Below are positions 9,598-17,785 of a stretch of DNA of 64,000 nucleotides, piece after piece. The first letter of the stretch is position 1. Each line of letters starts with the position of its first letter. A model generated the notes under the pieces. The model had not been told where the DNA came from and ran no database searches. It was given only the letters and a program-made list of their open reading frames with translations. The position numbers were made by a program, and so were the translations under genes. This stretch comes from Paenibacillus sp. 1001270B_150601_E10 (GTDB taxonomy: Bacteria > Bacillota > Bacilli > Paenibacillales > Paenibacillaceae), in assembly GCF_015558675.1 (NCBI RefSeq), contig NZ_JADMOL010000004.1, positions 389,628 to 453,627 of the forward strand, written 5' to 3'.

Positions 9598-9626
9598 TTG
9601 GCAAAGTCCTTTTGGTTTACTATAAT
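9598..9626 (+). promoter_or_regulatory. Sigma-A promoter of the patB-like gene
   Basis: TTGGCA (9598-9603), a 17-base spacer, and a consensus TATAAT (9621-9626). The predicted start of transcription near 9633 lies downstream of an in-frame ATG at 9612, which rules that ATG out and supports translation from 9672. Confidence 0.88.
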
Positions 9627-9671
9627 ACAAGATGGAAGAAACTAAAACCTGATGAGAAATGGGGTTTATCA

Positions 9672-10841
9672 ATGAGCATTTTGGAAAGACAGTTGGACCG
9701 AGCACAATTAGATGCAGAGAAAATGACGCCTCGTCAGGAAAGACAGCAAGGCTGCATTCCGATGTGGGTTGCAGATATGGATTTCCCTGCCGCTGAGCCG
9801 ATTCGTGCTGCATTGCTAAAACGGATGGAGCAGCCGACCTATGGCTATACGGGCAAAACAAATCGTTATTATGATGCTGTTACCGGCTGGATGAAGCGTC
9901 GTCATGGCTGGGATACGAAGGCGGAATGGATCACAACAACGCCTGGTGTCGTTACGGCAATGGGTTTTGCTGTACGTTCGGTTATTCAGCCGGGAGAAAA
10001 GGTGGTGTATCAGCCTCCTGTCTATCCTCCATTCAAGCGCATGATTGAAAAGAACGGGGGCATTGCTGTTCCAAGCCCATTGAAGCTTCAGGATGGAGCA
10101 TTCCATATGGACATGAAGGATCTTGAAGCGAAACTCAGTGATCCTGAGGTAAAGCTGTTCTTCTTATGCAATCCTCATAATCCTGTAGGGCGTGTATGGA
10201 CGCGTCAGGAGCTGACTCAGATCGGCGAGCTTTGCCTCAAGCATGGCGTCACGATCTTCTCTGATGATATTCATCACGATCTTGTTCTTAGCGGACATGC
10301 CTATACACCGATTGCATCACTATCACCCGCTATTTCCAATATTACGATTACCGCTACTTCGCCTTCAAAAACGTTTAGCATTCCTGGCTTTAAGATGGGG
10401 AACATCTTCATCGAATCAAAAGAGCTAAGAGGCAAATTCCGCACCATTGTGGAAAATACGGGCGTATCCGATCTAGATATCGGCGCGATTGAGGCGACGA
10501 TTGCAGCTTACAACGACAGCGAAGCCTGGTTTGACGAGGTACTGCAATATATTGAAGACAATAACAAGCTTGTCGACTCGTTTATTGCGGAGCGGCTTCC
10601 TGAACTAAAGACCTTTGCTTTGGAAGGCACCTATTTGAAGTGGATTGATTGCCGCTCCTTGAATATGGACGGAAGGGCTCTTGAGAGCTTTATGCTGGAG
10701 CAGGCTAAGATCTGGTTTAGTGAGGGCTACACCTTTGGAGAAGAAGGTGCGGGCTTTGAGCGCATGAACCTAGGAACCCAGCGTAACAATGTCGAAGAAA
10801 CCTTGGCGCGTTTGGAACAAGCTCTCCAAGCGAGAGCGTAA
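9672..10841 (+). CDS. patB: PatB/MalY-type PLP-dependent C-S lyase (cystathionine beta-lyase family)
   Basis: A 389-residue fold-type I aminotransferase-like enzyme. Members cleave the C-S bond of cystathionine or cysteine S-conjugates to give pyruvate, ammonia and a thiol. Visible landmarks: the IPMWVADMDFPAAEPIR N-terminal motif, YGYTGK, the NPHNPVGRVW loop, DDIHHDL for PLP-ring contact, and SPSKTFSIPGFKMGN containing the PLP-binding lysine. The start at 9672 follows a GGGG-type ribosome site and the promoter at 9598-9626; translation from an upstream ATG (9612) would begin before the transcript. Length matches MalY/PatB. It could act in methionine synthesis, sulfur salvage or volatile thiol release; context does not decide. 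Confidence 0.93.
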   Translation: MSILERQLDRAQLDAEKMTPRQERQQGCIPMWVADMDFPAAEPIRAALLKRMEQPTYGYTGKTNRYYDAVTGWMKRRHGWDTKAEWITTTPGVVTAMGFAVRSVIQPGEKVVYQPPVYPPFKRMIEKNGGIAVPSPLKLQDGAFHMDMKDLEAKLSDPEVKLFFLCNPHNPVGRVWTRQELTQIGELCLKHGVTIFSDDIHHDLVLSGHAYTPIASLSPAISNITITATSPSKTFSIPGFKMGNIFIESKELRGKFRTIVENTGVSDLDIGAIEATIAAYNDSEAWFDEVLQYIEDNNKLVDSFIAERLPELKTFALEGTYLKWIDCRSLNMDGRALESFMLEQAKIWFSEGYTFGEEGAGFERMNLGTQRNNVEETLARLEQALQARA

Positions 10842-10897
10842 TTGGCTGCATGACCTGACTCTATCCCGGGCAAGTTATACTCGGGAGGTGAAGTCTT

Positions 10898-11029
10898 ATG
10901 GCAGGCCGTAACAATCGTCCGAAGAACCGTGGACCGGCAAGCTCTCCATCCAGCCTTGAGCAGTTTGGAGACAATGCTTCTCCAAGTCCTAGAGGAAAGG
11001 CTCATCGACAAGCAAACGATCGAGCATAA
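10898..11029 (+). CDS. Small protein of 43 residues, unknown
   Basis: ATG at 10898, stop at 11027-11029, with a GGGAGGTG ribosome site seven bases upstream. The protein is hydrophilic and rich in Arg, Asn, Pro and Ser (starts MAGRNNRPKNRG, ends HRQANDRA), with no hydrophobic segment. Composition resembles minor small acid-soluble spore proteins, but I cannot match it to a named Ssp family. It is followed by a hairpin terminator at 11091-11119, supporting a monocistronic unit. A short inverted repeat (TCCCG/CGGGA) overlaps its ribosome site and may affect translation. Confidence 0.65.
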   Translation: MAGRNNRPKNRGPASSPSSLEQFGDNASPSPRGKAHRQANDRA

Positions 11030-11090
11030 GGTTGAATCTAGCAATCTAATTCTATCCTTCTATAACTGAATCATGGCCTTTTATCCAAGG

Positions 11091-11119
11091 GAAGCGGTGC
11101 ATGCCGCTTCTTTCTTTTG
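11091..11119 (+). terminator. Terminator after the 43-residue gene
   Basis: GAAGCGG (11091-11097) pairs with CCGCTTC (11104-11110), followed by TTTCTTTTG. Confidence 0.8.
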
Positions 11120-11124
11120 TGCCT

Positions 11125-11154
11125 TTGTTGATGGGGGCGAGGATGAAGTATAAT
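11125..11154 (+). promoter_or_regulatory. Probable sigma-A promoter for the gene at 11220
   Basis: TTGTTG (11125-11130), 18-base spacer, consensus TATAAT (11149-11154); the coding start lies about 60 bases downstream. Confidence 0.65.
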
Positions 11155-11219
11155 GAAAGAATAGAAGAGACGAGCGTCTTTCGTCATTCCCTATTCAACA
11201 TATAGACAAGGAGAGCATC

Positions 11220-11741
11220 ATGAAGAAATGGTTTTGGATCGCCTTTATCCTTATTATCGCAGGTATCGGTATTTTCTTGTATGCAACTACGCCTGAGAAG
11301 TATACGATCAACGATTCCATGACTGATATTGAGGCGGTAATGGAAGAACGTCTTGAAACTCCGATTGAGATTCGAGAGCATGTGAAGAGCGGTGATCGTT
11401 TGTTTGTATTATTCGAAACGGACAAGACGCTTGGCATGGGTGAATTTAGCCAGGGGAAAAACGGAAAGTATGCAGTAGAAGTTATAGGGCACGGCAGCAA
11501 GCCAATCCGACAATCGATTATTGAGACGAATGAAGGACTATACTTAATGATCGCAGGCAAAAATGAGAACAAGCTTGCGCGAATGGATGCGAAGATTGAG
11601 CATCTTAATTACGATATTTCGATTGATGCCAATAAGCCGTATTTTCTAACGCTAACTCCGATCAATGGCACGCAGCGTGCAGAAGCAACGAGCTTAAGCT
11701 TCTATGACGAGAACGGCAAAGCGATCGATTTGAAGTATTAA
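11220..11741 (+). CDS. Membrane-anchored hypothetical protein, 173 residues
   Basis: I do not recognise the family. The start has AAGGAGAG seven bases upstream. Residues 5-22 form one membrane helix (FWIAFILIIAGIGIFLYA) after two lysines, so the rest should be outside the cell. The extracellular part alternates charged and hydrophobic stretches without cysteine pairs and reads as mixed alpha/beta. It ends with a Ser/Asp-rich beta-like region. It is flanked by its own promoter and terminator. A PepSY-like or sensor-like extracellular domain is possible but not shown. Confidence 0.8.
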   Translation: MKKWFWIAFILIIAGIGIFLYATTPEKYTINDSMTDIEAVMEERLETPIEIREHVKSGDRLFVLFETDKTLGMGEFSQGKNGKYAVEVIGHGSKPIRQSIIETNEGLYLMIAGKNENKLARMDAKIEHLNYDISIDANKPYFLTLTPINGTQRAEATSLSFYDENGKAIDLKY

Positions 11742-11761
11742 GCAAGATAATGTATACAGAT

Positions 11762-11797
11762 GAACACTAGAGCACTCTAGAAGAGGGTGTTCTTTTT
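11762..11797 (+). terminator. Intrinsic terminator after the membrane-anchored protein gene
   Basis: GAACAC (11762-11767) pairs with GTGTTC (11787-11792), followed by TTTTT. Confidence 0.75.
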
Positions 11798-11910
11798 GTT
11801 ATTTCAATTTTGAATCATCGTCATAAAAATTACATGAATGCGCAACGCTTCGCTTCCTTTTTTTGTATAAGATGATAGAGAGTCATAACTAGGGGAGGCG
11901 CTAATCGTAT

Positions 11911-12354
11911 ATGATATCTAATCGAGATAAGGAAACGAAAGCTGGCGATTCGTCGGATGCGCGCACCGAGGCTTCCAAGCAAACCTATTATAGTGCGAGA
12001 CATCACGAAAAGGCCATGGATAGCATTGTCGATGAATTTGCCAAAAAGGGTGGGTTCGATGATCTTCCGGGGAAGGGTAAGCCGCTAAAGCTTCAGGAGG
12101 GAGACGTCCTGGGCCACGTCATGAAGGAAGCCAATGTATTGCCTCCTTGGCTAGAGCTTCGAAAAGAAATCGTCAATGAAATGAGTCTGCTGCTTGCAAG
12201 GCAGCGAGAGGTGGGAGCTTCTATACATGAGCAGGAATTGGATGCGTTAAATGAGAAGATTCGCAAATTCAATCGGCATGTTCCAAGCTCGCTTTTGCAG
12301 AAGGGGCTGGTGTCAGCTTCAAACCTAGAACAGCAGTATGAGAAATGGCTATAG
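11911..12354 (+). CDS. DUF1992 protein (DnaJ subfamily C member 28 conserved domain)
   Basis: The 147-residue protein matches the DUF1992 family, named after a domain in eukaryotic DNAJC28; its role in bacteria is not established. Diagnostic segments are FDDLPGKGKPL, LPPWLELRKEI and the FNRHVPSSLLQKG tail. The first 30 residues are polar and probably disordered. A GGGGAGG ribosome site lies 12 bases upstream of the ATG. It is a cytosolic, mostly helical protein. The downstream gene is convergent and separated by a terminator, so this is a single-gene unit. Confidence 0.85.
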   Translation: MISNRDKETKAGDSSDARTEASKQTYYSARHHEKAMDSIVDEFAKKGGFDDLPGKGKPLKLQEGDVLGHVMKEANVLPPWLELRKEIVNEMSLLLARQREVGASIHEQELDALNEKIRKFNRHVPSSLLQKGLVSASNLEQQYEKWL

Positions 12355-12403
12355 GAATAGGAATGAGGCTTTCTATTGGACCGACGGAATTTATGGGCTA
12401 TGT

Positions 12404-12440
12404 AAAAACAAACCGCACTAGCTCTTATAGGCTAGTGCGG
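12404..12440 (-). terminator. Terminator of the CotD-like gene
   Basis: Perfect ten-base stem CCGCACTAGC / GCTAGTGCGG (12413-12422 with 12431-12440). The T tract follows on the minus strand (TTTGTTTTT), so it serves the minus-strand gene. Confidence 0.82.
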
Positions 12441-12465
12441 ATACGGTAAGGAGACGAAGAAAAGA

Positions 12466-12933
12466 TTAGCGGCGACCGCTGCGCTTCTTGCTTGTTTTCG
12501 CTTGCACTTTGCCGCGGCTTTTTGTTTTTGCACGAGCTTTGCCCTTGCCGCGTACGCCACAGCCACAATCTACATCTGTTTCGCTATAAACACAGACATG
12601 CTTTGGCACCGGAACGGTATGATGCTGATTGACGATATTAACCGGATGCACGATCGGCTGAGTGGCTGTGTGATAGAAGTTCTTGTAGACGGTTTGTGCA
12701 GGAGCAACAATTGGGTTAAGCTGGTCCGGCATGCCTGTTGCAGCGGGGCTCACCATGCTTGGCGCCATGTTAGGACCCATATTGCCTCCCATGCTGTAAG
12801 GGCTGATTGCGCTTGGGCCCATGTTGGCACCGCCTTTAGAAGCAGGGCTCACGCTTGATGGATACATTGCATTGCTTCCCATTGCCCCCATGCTACCCAT
12901 GGATGTATTTGGCATATTGGAATTACGCTTCAT
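12466..12933 (-). CDS. Spore coat protein, CotD-like
   Basis: A 155-residue protein with an AAAGGAG site nine bases upstream of its ATG. Residues 1-70 are a Met/Gly/Ser/Asn/Pro-rich low-complexity region with repeated MGSMG, NMGP and SP motifs. The centre contains QPIVHPVNIVNQHHTVPVPK followed by VYSETDVDCGCG, which matches the core of CotD-type inner coat proteins. The C-terminal 30 residues are a strongly basic Lys/Arg/Ser tail. The combination of His-rich core, short Cys motif and basic tail is typical of Paenibacillus coat proteins. It should be made in the mother cell late in sporulation under sigma-K; I did not identify the promoter. Confidence 0.78.
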   Translation of the reverse strand: MKRNSNMPNTSMGSMGAMGSNAMYPSSVSPASKGGANMGPSAISPYSMGGNMGPNMAPSMVSPAATGMPDQLNPIVAPAQTVYKNFYHTATQPIVHPVNIVNQHHTVPVPKHVCVYSETDVDCGCGVRGKGKARAKTKSRGKVQAKTSKKRSGRR

Positions 12934-13493
12934 GAATCACAACTCCTTTATTCGGGATTACTATACAGTACGCATCCTGCTCCTTGGCTGCTTGTTTATT
13001 AGTCTACTTTTCTTTCAAATATGGGATAATGCTCATGAAGCATACTAGAGTGCATTGGAGACAATTGAGATTCATAGAAGTGTCAAGAAATTGGCCTAGT
13101 TCCAAATATTCAAATTTCGATTTGTTCTTTTAGGATAAAAGAATTAAATCGCTTTAACTAAACAGGAAAAGATGTTCATATGAGCAAATAGGGACATAGA
13201 ACTGCATCATCTATATTTTATCGGAATTGTCGAATAAATAACGAAAAATATCAGAAAATGCTGATCGTTTGTATGTCTTGGGTCATATGTTACATCGTTT
13301 AGCTTTAAACGTTTTATAAATGAATATATGAACATGCATGATAGATGTTTAGGTATCTTGCACCTTATCAGATTCTCTCAATATTCATTATGATGGAAAA
13401 AACTCCTACTCTTTCCCCTTACTGCAGAAGGAGAGGAAGAGGAGTTTAGGCGTCATATACGCTATATATGTTATAGGGAGGAAACGATAACAA
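12934..13493. other. Intergenic region and long leader of the second LPMO gene
   Basis: No gene seen. The region holds divergent promoters that I could not place with confidence. A purine/pyrimidine-rich imperfect hairpin at about 13404-13446 (ACTCCT arm with AGGAGT arm, no T tract) lies in what should be the 5' untranslated region of the LPMO gene. Confidence 0.35.
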
Positions 13494-14957
13494 ATGAAAT
13501 GGCGAGCACCTAACATGAAATGGCTGCAATCGACCAAGACGCTGGTTGCTTTTGGCGTCATGGCACTCGGAGCAGCGGGTACCCTGGCATTCGCGGATAC
13601 CGCATCCGCACACGGCTACATAGAAGCGCCTGCAAGCCGTGCATATCTATGCAAATTGCAGCAAAATACAGGCTGTGGAGCAGTTCAGTATGAGCCGCAA
13701 AGCGTAGAGACAAAAGGCAACTTCCCAGATGCTGGTCCAGCAGACGGCAAGCTTGCAAGTGGCGGCATCTTCCTAGAGCTTGACGAGCAAACGCCTACTC
13801 GCTGGAAGAAAGTTGATATGAACACCGGCAAAAATACGTTTACTTGGTATTTGACTGCGCCACACAGCACGAAAGAATGGAAGTACTATATTACGAAAAA
13901 AGATTGGGATCCAAATCAGCCGCTGAAGCGCTCTGATCTTGAGCTGATCGCGAAGTTTGAAGATGGCGGCAAGAAGCCAGCCAACCGCACATCCCATGAC
14001 ATTACAATCCCAGCTGACCGTACGGGCTATCATGTACTGCTTGGCGTATGGGAAATTGCTGATACTGGCAATGCCTTCTATCAAGTTGTAGACCTTAACC
14101 TCCGCAATGGTGGACAAGTTCAGCCACCTTCTGTACCGACTCAACTCCTTTCTCCATCCCAAACGGATAAGAGCATTACCCTAAGCTGGTTGCCTTCTTC
14201 CGCATCCCAAGGAATCAAGCATTATGAAATCAACCGCAATGGAAGCAAGGTAGGCACTTCGACGACTCCTACGTACACAGACAATGGCCTTCTGCCATCT
14301 ACTGCGTATACGTACACGGTTGTTGCTGTAGATCAAGCAGGCAATCGTTCTCAAGCAAGTGCACCGCTTAGCGTGTCAACGAAGGCAACTGTAGCGGACA
14401 ATGAAGCGCCATCTGTGCCGACAGATGTAGTAGGCCATCCGATGGAGAAGAGCATTCATTTAATGTGGAAAGCATCCACCGACAATGTTGGTGTTGTGAA
14501 ATATGATATTTACCGTAACAATCAGCTCGTAGGTTCTTCCGCTACGAACTCCTATATGGATGAAGGTCTGACTCCTGCAACAAGCTACAGCTATACCATT
14601 GTAGCAGTGGATGGAGCAGGCAATCGTTCCGCGAAAAGCAGCGCAGTGAGCGTAAAGACGAAGGAAGAAGAGGCGCCAAGCGAATATCCAGCTTGGGATA
14701 GCAGCAAAGTGTACACATTGGGCAATCGTGTTGTATACGGCGGCTTGGTTTATGAAGCAAAATGGTGGACACAGGGCAACCAGCCAAACAAGTCTGATGC
14801 TTGGAAGCTTGTAAGCGAAGTAACGTTAGATTGGACTAGCGACAGCGTCTACGTTAGCGGCGATGTCGTTACCTTTGAAGGGAAGAAGTATCAAGCGAAG
14901 TGGTGGACAAAAGGCGAGCAGCCTGGCGTGTCCAGCGTATGGATGCTTGTTTCTTAA
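13494..14957 (+). CDS. Secreted AA10 lytic polysaccharide monooxygenase with two FN3 and two CBM5/12 domains
   Basis: A second copper-dependent chitin-active oxygenase (487 residues). The signal peptide ends TASA before His40, the mature N-terminal histidine of the copper brace; the second histidine is in LTAPHSTKEW. Order: signal 1-39, AA10 40 to about 203, FN3 about 207-295 and 300-390, then two tandem CBM5/12 modules (about 396-440 and 444-487), each with the AKWWT motif. The first LPMO (1709-3058) has one CBM of a different subtype (AHTSxxGWEP), so the two probably bind different surfaces or crystal faces. GGGAGG lies 12 bases before the ATG; an in-frame ATG at 13515 is a possible alternative start. 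A strong terminator follows. Confidence 0.93.
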   Translation: MKWRAPNMKWLQSTKTLVAFGVMALGAAGTLAFADTASAHGYIEAPASRAYLCKLQQNTGCGAVQYEPQSVETKGNFPDAGPADGKLASGGIFLELDEQTPTRWKKVDMNTGKNTFTWYLTAPHSTKEWKYYITKKDWDPNQPLKRSDLELIAKFEDGGKKPANRTSHDITIPADRTGYHVLLGVWEIADTGNAFYQVVDLNLRNGGQVQPPSVPTQLLSPSQTDKSITLSWLPSSASQGIKHYEINRNGSKVGTSTTPTYTDNGLLPSTAYTYTVVAVDQAGNRSQASAPLSVSTKATVADNEAPSVPTDVVGHPMEKSIHLMWKASTDNVGVVKYDIYRNNQLVGSSATNSYMDEGLTPATSYSYTIVAVDGAGNRSAKSSAVSVKTKEEEAPSEYPAWDSSKVYTLGNRVVYGGLVYEAKWWTQGNQPNKSDAWKLVSEVTLDWTSDSVYVSGDVVTFEGKKYQAKWWTKGEQPGVSSVWMLVS

Positions 14958-14996
14958 TTGAATCTCATGTTTGACGATTAAACCCCTAATCTTTTA

Positions 14997-15026
14997 GAAG
15001 CCCAGTGCCGTTTGGCGCTGGGCTTC
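14997..15026 (+). terminator. Strong terminator after the second LPMO gene
   Basis: Perfect or near-perfect 13-base stem (14997-15009 with 15014-15026) around GTTT, then CTTG. The GC-rich stem is compelling; the T tail is short. Confidence 0.75.
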
Positions 15027-15337
15027 CTTGTGCAGGAACGAGACTATATTAAGTGTGTAGAGTCCGTTACATGTGTTTCAGTGGAGTCAGCCTCATATGC
15101 TGCAAGCAGTGAGACCCTAGTTTGAGTTCTTCATGAGAAGCTATAGACAAAACATATATATTTTAATTTGGTATGTAGGGATATAGCTTATGGGCTTACA
15201 ATAATAGAATAGAGACCTGAATTTACCGCAATTTTGAGGTGGTTTTACCTTGTAATAGCGCCTTGAACAGTGATCTCGGAGTTGTTTATGCATTACCACA
15301 CAAGTTAATCAAGCTCATAGAATGGAGGACATAGTTC

Positions 15338-15907
15338 ATGGCAATCATACAAAACATTGAAATGCTGATCCAAGAAGCGCAGCGCTCCAAGGTAAAGTAT
15401 CTATTCTTCTGGGGACACACTCCCAAAGATCATACGATAGTCGATAAAGCCTGCTTCAGCCAATGGTATCCTGCTGCTTTTATAGAAGATAACATTACTT
15501 ATCACACGGCAGAGCATTATATGATGGCAAAGAAGGCCGAGTTATTTCAGGATATCGCTATCCGCGATCAGATCGTAGAGCAATCCCATCCGAATCAAGC
15601 GAAGGCATTGGGACGCAAGGTGCGCTATTTTGATGAAAAAGTATGGGATGAGCATAAGTTTGCTATTGTTCAGCAAGGTAACCTGTTAAAGTTCAGTCAA
15701 CATGCCCCGCTGATGGAGTATCTTCTTCAGACAGGAGATCGTATTCTCGTAGAAGCAAGTCCGTATGATAAAGTGTGGGGGATCGGGATGGCTCAGGATC
15801 ATCCTCATGCGGAACAGCCCGCTCGTTGGCGTGGGGAGAATTTGTTAGGATTTGCATTGATGGCCGTAAGAGAGCAGTTGAGAAAGTCATCAATCTCATT
15901 GTTGTAG
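15338..15907 (+). CDS. NADAR-family (YbiA-like) N-glycosidase
   Basis: A 189-residue protein of the NADAR (DUF1768) family, whose members hydrolyse N-glycosidic bonds; E. coli YbiA acts on riboflavin pathway intermediates and others remove ADP-ribose from nucleic acids. Landmarks: YLFFWGH near the N-terminus, FSQWYPAAF, the YHTAEHYMMAKKAELF helix with the family's conserved glutamate, and SPYDKVWGIGM, then WRGENLLGFALM. The ATG has ATGGAGGA nine bases upstream. The gene is separate from its neighbours; no ADP-ribosyl transferase toxin is adjacent, which argues for a metabolic role over a defence role. Confidence 0.9.
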   Translation: MAIIQNIEMLIQEAQRSKVKYLFFWGHTPKDHTIVDKACFSQWYPAAFIEDNITYHTAEHYMMAKKAELFQDIAIRDQIVEQSHPNQAKALGRKVRYFDEKVWDEHKFAIVQQGNLLKFSQHAPLMEYLLQTGDRILVEASPYDKVWGIGMAQDHPHAEQPARWRGENLLGFALMAVREQLRKSSISLL

Positions 15908-16033
15908 GAATAGGATAGAAGCTGCTGATTCTTAAATGACTCGGCAGCTTTTTATATGAGGCACACTATTTTTGATCCATATACGCATTGTGATAAAATT
16001 TAATTTAGCTTCACAGAAAGGGAGGCTGGAACG

Positions 16034-16531
16034 ATGAACCCTATTCCAGATCATTTGGCGCCGAATCTTAACATTCTCTTTGTTGGCTACAACCCGAGTC
16101 TACGCTCTGGCGAGACAGGCCATCACTATGCCAACCCTAGAAATCGGTTCTGGACGATTCTGCATCGTGCAGATATCACACCTAGATTATTCCGTGCAGA
16201 TGAAGATCAGGATTTGCTTGAATTGGGGTATGGCTTCACGAATATCGTAGCACGGCCAACTCGGACAGCAGCAGAGATCTCGGTAGCGGAATATGCGGAA
16301 GGAAGAGAGCTCTTGCGAGCCAAAGTGGAGAAGTATCGTCCTAAGGTGGTATGTTTCGTTGGAAAAGGCGTCTATGAAGCCTTTAGCGGCAAAAAGCAGG
16401 TGGAGTGGGGGTATCAAGCGGAGCCCATTGTTGAAGGGGTTCGAGCCTTTGTTGCACCATCCTCGAGCGGTCTCGTTCGGATGAAGCTGGAGGAGATTGT
16501 AGAAATTTTTAAAGGGATCCATGAAGCTTGA
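16034..16531 (+). CDS. mug: G/U mismatch-specific uracil-DNA glycosylase (Mug/TDG family)
   Basis: A 165-residue base-excision enzyme that removes uracil or thymine opposite guanine. Family motif I appears as GYNPSLRSGETGHHYANP followed by RNRFW, with the catalytic Asn in GYNPS; motif II is in the PSSSGLVR loop that wedges the helix. GGGAGG lies seven bases before the ATG at 16034. The length is typical of Mug. It sits as a single gene between the NADAR enzyme and the TPR protein, so two nucleotide-damage-related enzymes are adjacent, though they are not obviously co-transcribed. Confidence 0.92.
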   Translation: MNPIPDHLAPNLNILFVGYNPSLRSGETGHHYANPRNRFWTILHRADITPRLFRADEDQDLLELGYGFTNIVARPTRTAAEISVAEYAEGRELLRAKVEKYRPKVVCFVGKGVYEAFSGKKQVEWGYQAEPIVEGVRAFVAPSSSGLVRMKLEEIVEIFKGIHEA

Positions 16532-16608
16532 TATGGAAGTGAAATCATTCTATTCCACAAAATAGAAATATGCTATGATAGTCGTAGTTTGCTGAGGGAG
16601 GGGAAAGT

Positions 16609-17283
16609 TTGGCGAAGTTTGCCTTGTTTAGTCTGCTGTGGTTCCTGCTCGGAAATCCATTTGTAGCGATTATTGTATTGCTCATTATTGCGTATGTATT
16701 GGATCGCCGCTTTATCGGGATATCCCCAAGTCTGATTCGGCCGATCAAGAGAAGACAGCGGATCGGGAAGCTGAAGCAGGAGCTTAGCATAAGCCCGCAC
16801 AATCTGTCTGCAAAGCAGGAGCTTGGACACCTTCTTATCGAATCAAAGCGTTATCGGGAGGCGCGTGAGGTGCTGGAGCCGATTCGGGATCGGATGGACC
16901 AGTCGGCTGAGTATTTGGACGACCTTGGGACAGCCTATTTGCATACAGGAGATAGTTCCTTAGGGGAGGCCGCAATACGGGAAGCATTAGAGTTGAACCC
17001 GAGGGTGAAGTACGGCGAGCCTTATTTGCGACTGGCGGCTCTGTATTCTGCAGCCGACAAGACGAAGGCGCTGCATGAGTTGAATGAGTTGAAGCTGCTT
17101 AACTCCTCCTCCTGCGAGGTTTATTATCGCATGGGAATTCTTTATGCGCAGATGGACCGGAAGACCGAGGCAAAGGCAGCATGGCAGGAAGCCGTTCGGG
17201 TATACCAAGGGTTACCGAAGTATCTGCGCCGCAAGGAGCGGGGCTGGATGATCCGGAGCCGTTATAAGAGCATGGGATCATGA
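16609..17283 (+). CDS. Membrane-anchored tetratricopeptide-repeat protein
   Basis: A 224-residue protein starting at a TTG that is well placed after GGGAGGGG. Residues 6-30 form a hydrophobic hairpin or single helix (FSLLWFLLGNPFVAIIVLLI), followed by a basic stretch IKRRQRIGKLKQ. From about residue 70 to 205 there are three to four TPR-like helical pairs (for example ELGHLLIESKRYREAREVL and YRMGILYAQMDRKTEAKAAW). TPR proteins of this form usually scaffold other proteins at the membrane. I cannot name a partner. It is the last gene before an unusually long leader for nrdD. Confidence 0.85.
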   Translation: MAKFALFSLLWFLLGNPFVAIIVLLIIAYVLDRRFIGISPSLIRPIKRRQRIGKLKQELSISPHNLSAKQELGHLLIESKRYREAREVLEPIRDRMDQSAEYLDDLGTAYLHTGDSSLGEAAIREALELNPRVKYGEPYLRLAALYSAADKTKALHELNELKLLNSSSCEVYYRMGILYAQMDRKTEAKAAWQEAVRVYQGLPKYLRRKERGWMIRSRYKSMGS

Positions 17284-17397
17284 CGATGAACATCTTAACG
17301 GACGGTTCTACCTGTAGAGAAAGGTGACAGCTGCAAGTGTAAAGCTGCCGGACAACAGGCATTTTGTATGTATGAACAGGTTTATAGGGTGCTTCAA

Positions 17398-17459
17398 GAG
17401 GTTCTTGAGCGTTTGGATACGCGCATTCCGGTGCGTTCAAGCGTGAAGGACCTCTTTTC
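17398..17459 (+). terminator. Long hairpin, probable terminator after the TPR gene
   Basis: GAGGTTCTTGAGCG (from 17398) pairs imperfectly with CGTGAAGGACCTC (to 17454), followed by TTTTCT. Confidence 0.6.
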
Positions 17460-17593
17460 TATGAGGAAAACAGCGCTCTTGATTAATAATCATTCTCCAC
17501 AATTGATCATCAAAACGTAAAATTTGCTTAAAAATTTCACTAAAATCGTTATCCACATCACAGGCAGCGAAGGCCACTCAGCGTTATACTAAT

Positions 17594-17785
17594 ATGCCGG
17601 GAGTTTGGAGAGCCTGTCCATCTTTTCTATCTCAATTGATGGAGGGCATACAGGGTGAAGGACATATCTTTCAGCCGAAATCACCAGCTTCTCGGGGGAA
17701 TGTCGGCAGAGCGTGCAGCATGCCTTGGATCGCGAGCCCGCTCGCAGCATGCTCAAGCACGTATAACATAAGCGAGGGTGAAACC
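17594..17785 (+). promoter_or_regulatory. Candidate structured leader RNA of nrdDG
   Basis: About 190 bases between a likely -10 (TATACT, 17586-17591) and the nrdD ATG. The 3' half holds a nested stem: GTGC-GCATGC-GCGAG paired with GCTCGC-GCATGC-GCAC (about 17718-17766). The frame through this region happens to be open, but it has no ribosome site and is not needed for the enzyme. I see no complete cobalamin, M-box or other known riboswitch core, and no clear NrdR box. Function is inferred from position and pairing only. Confidence 0.35.

Noticed and set aside
15338..16531. Defence island built on NADAR and Mug enzymes
   Set aside because: Only two separate housekeeping-like enzymes are present, with no toxin, nuclease or restriction partner nearby.
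17368..17520. Open plus-strand frame of 50 codons between the TPR gene and nrdD
   Set aside because: The composition is protein-like, but there is no proper ribosome site and the frame runs through the hairpin at 17398-17459, which reads better as a terminator.
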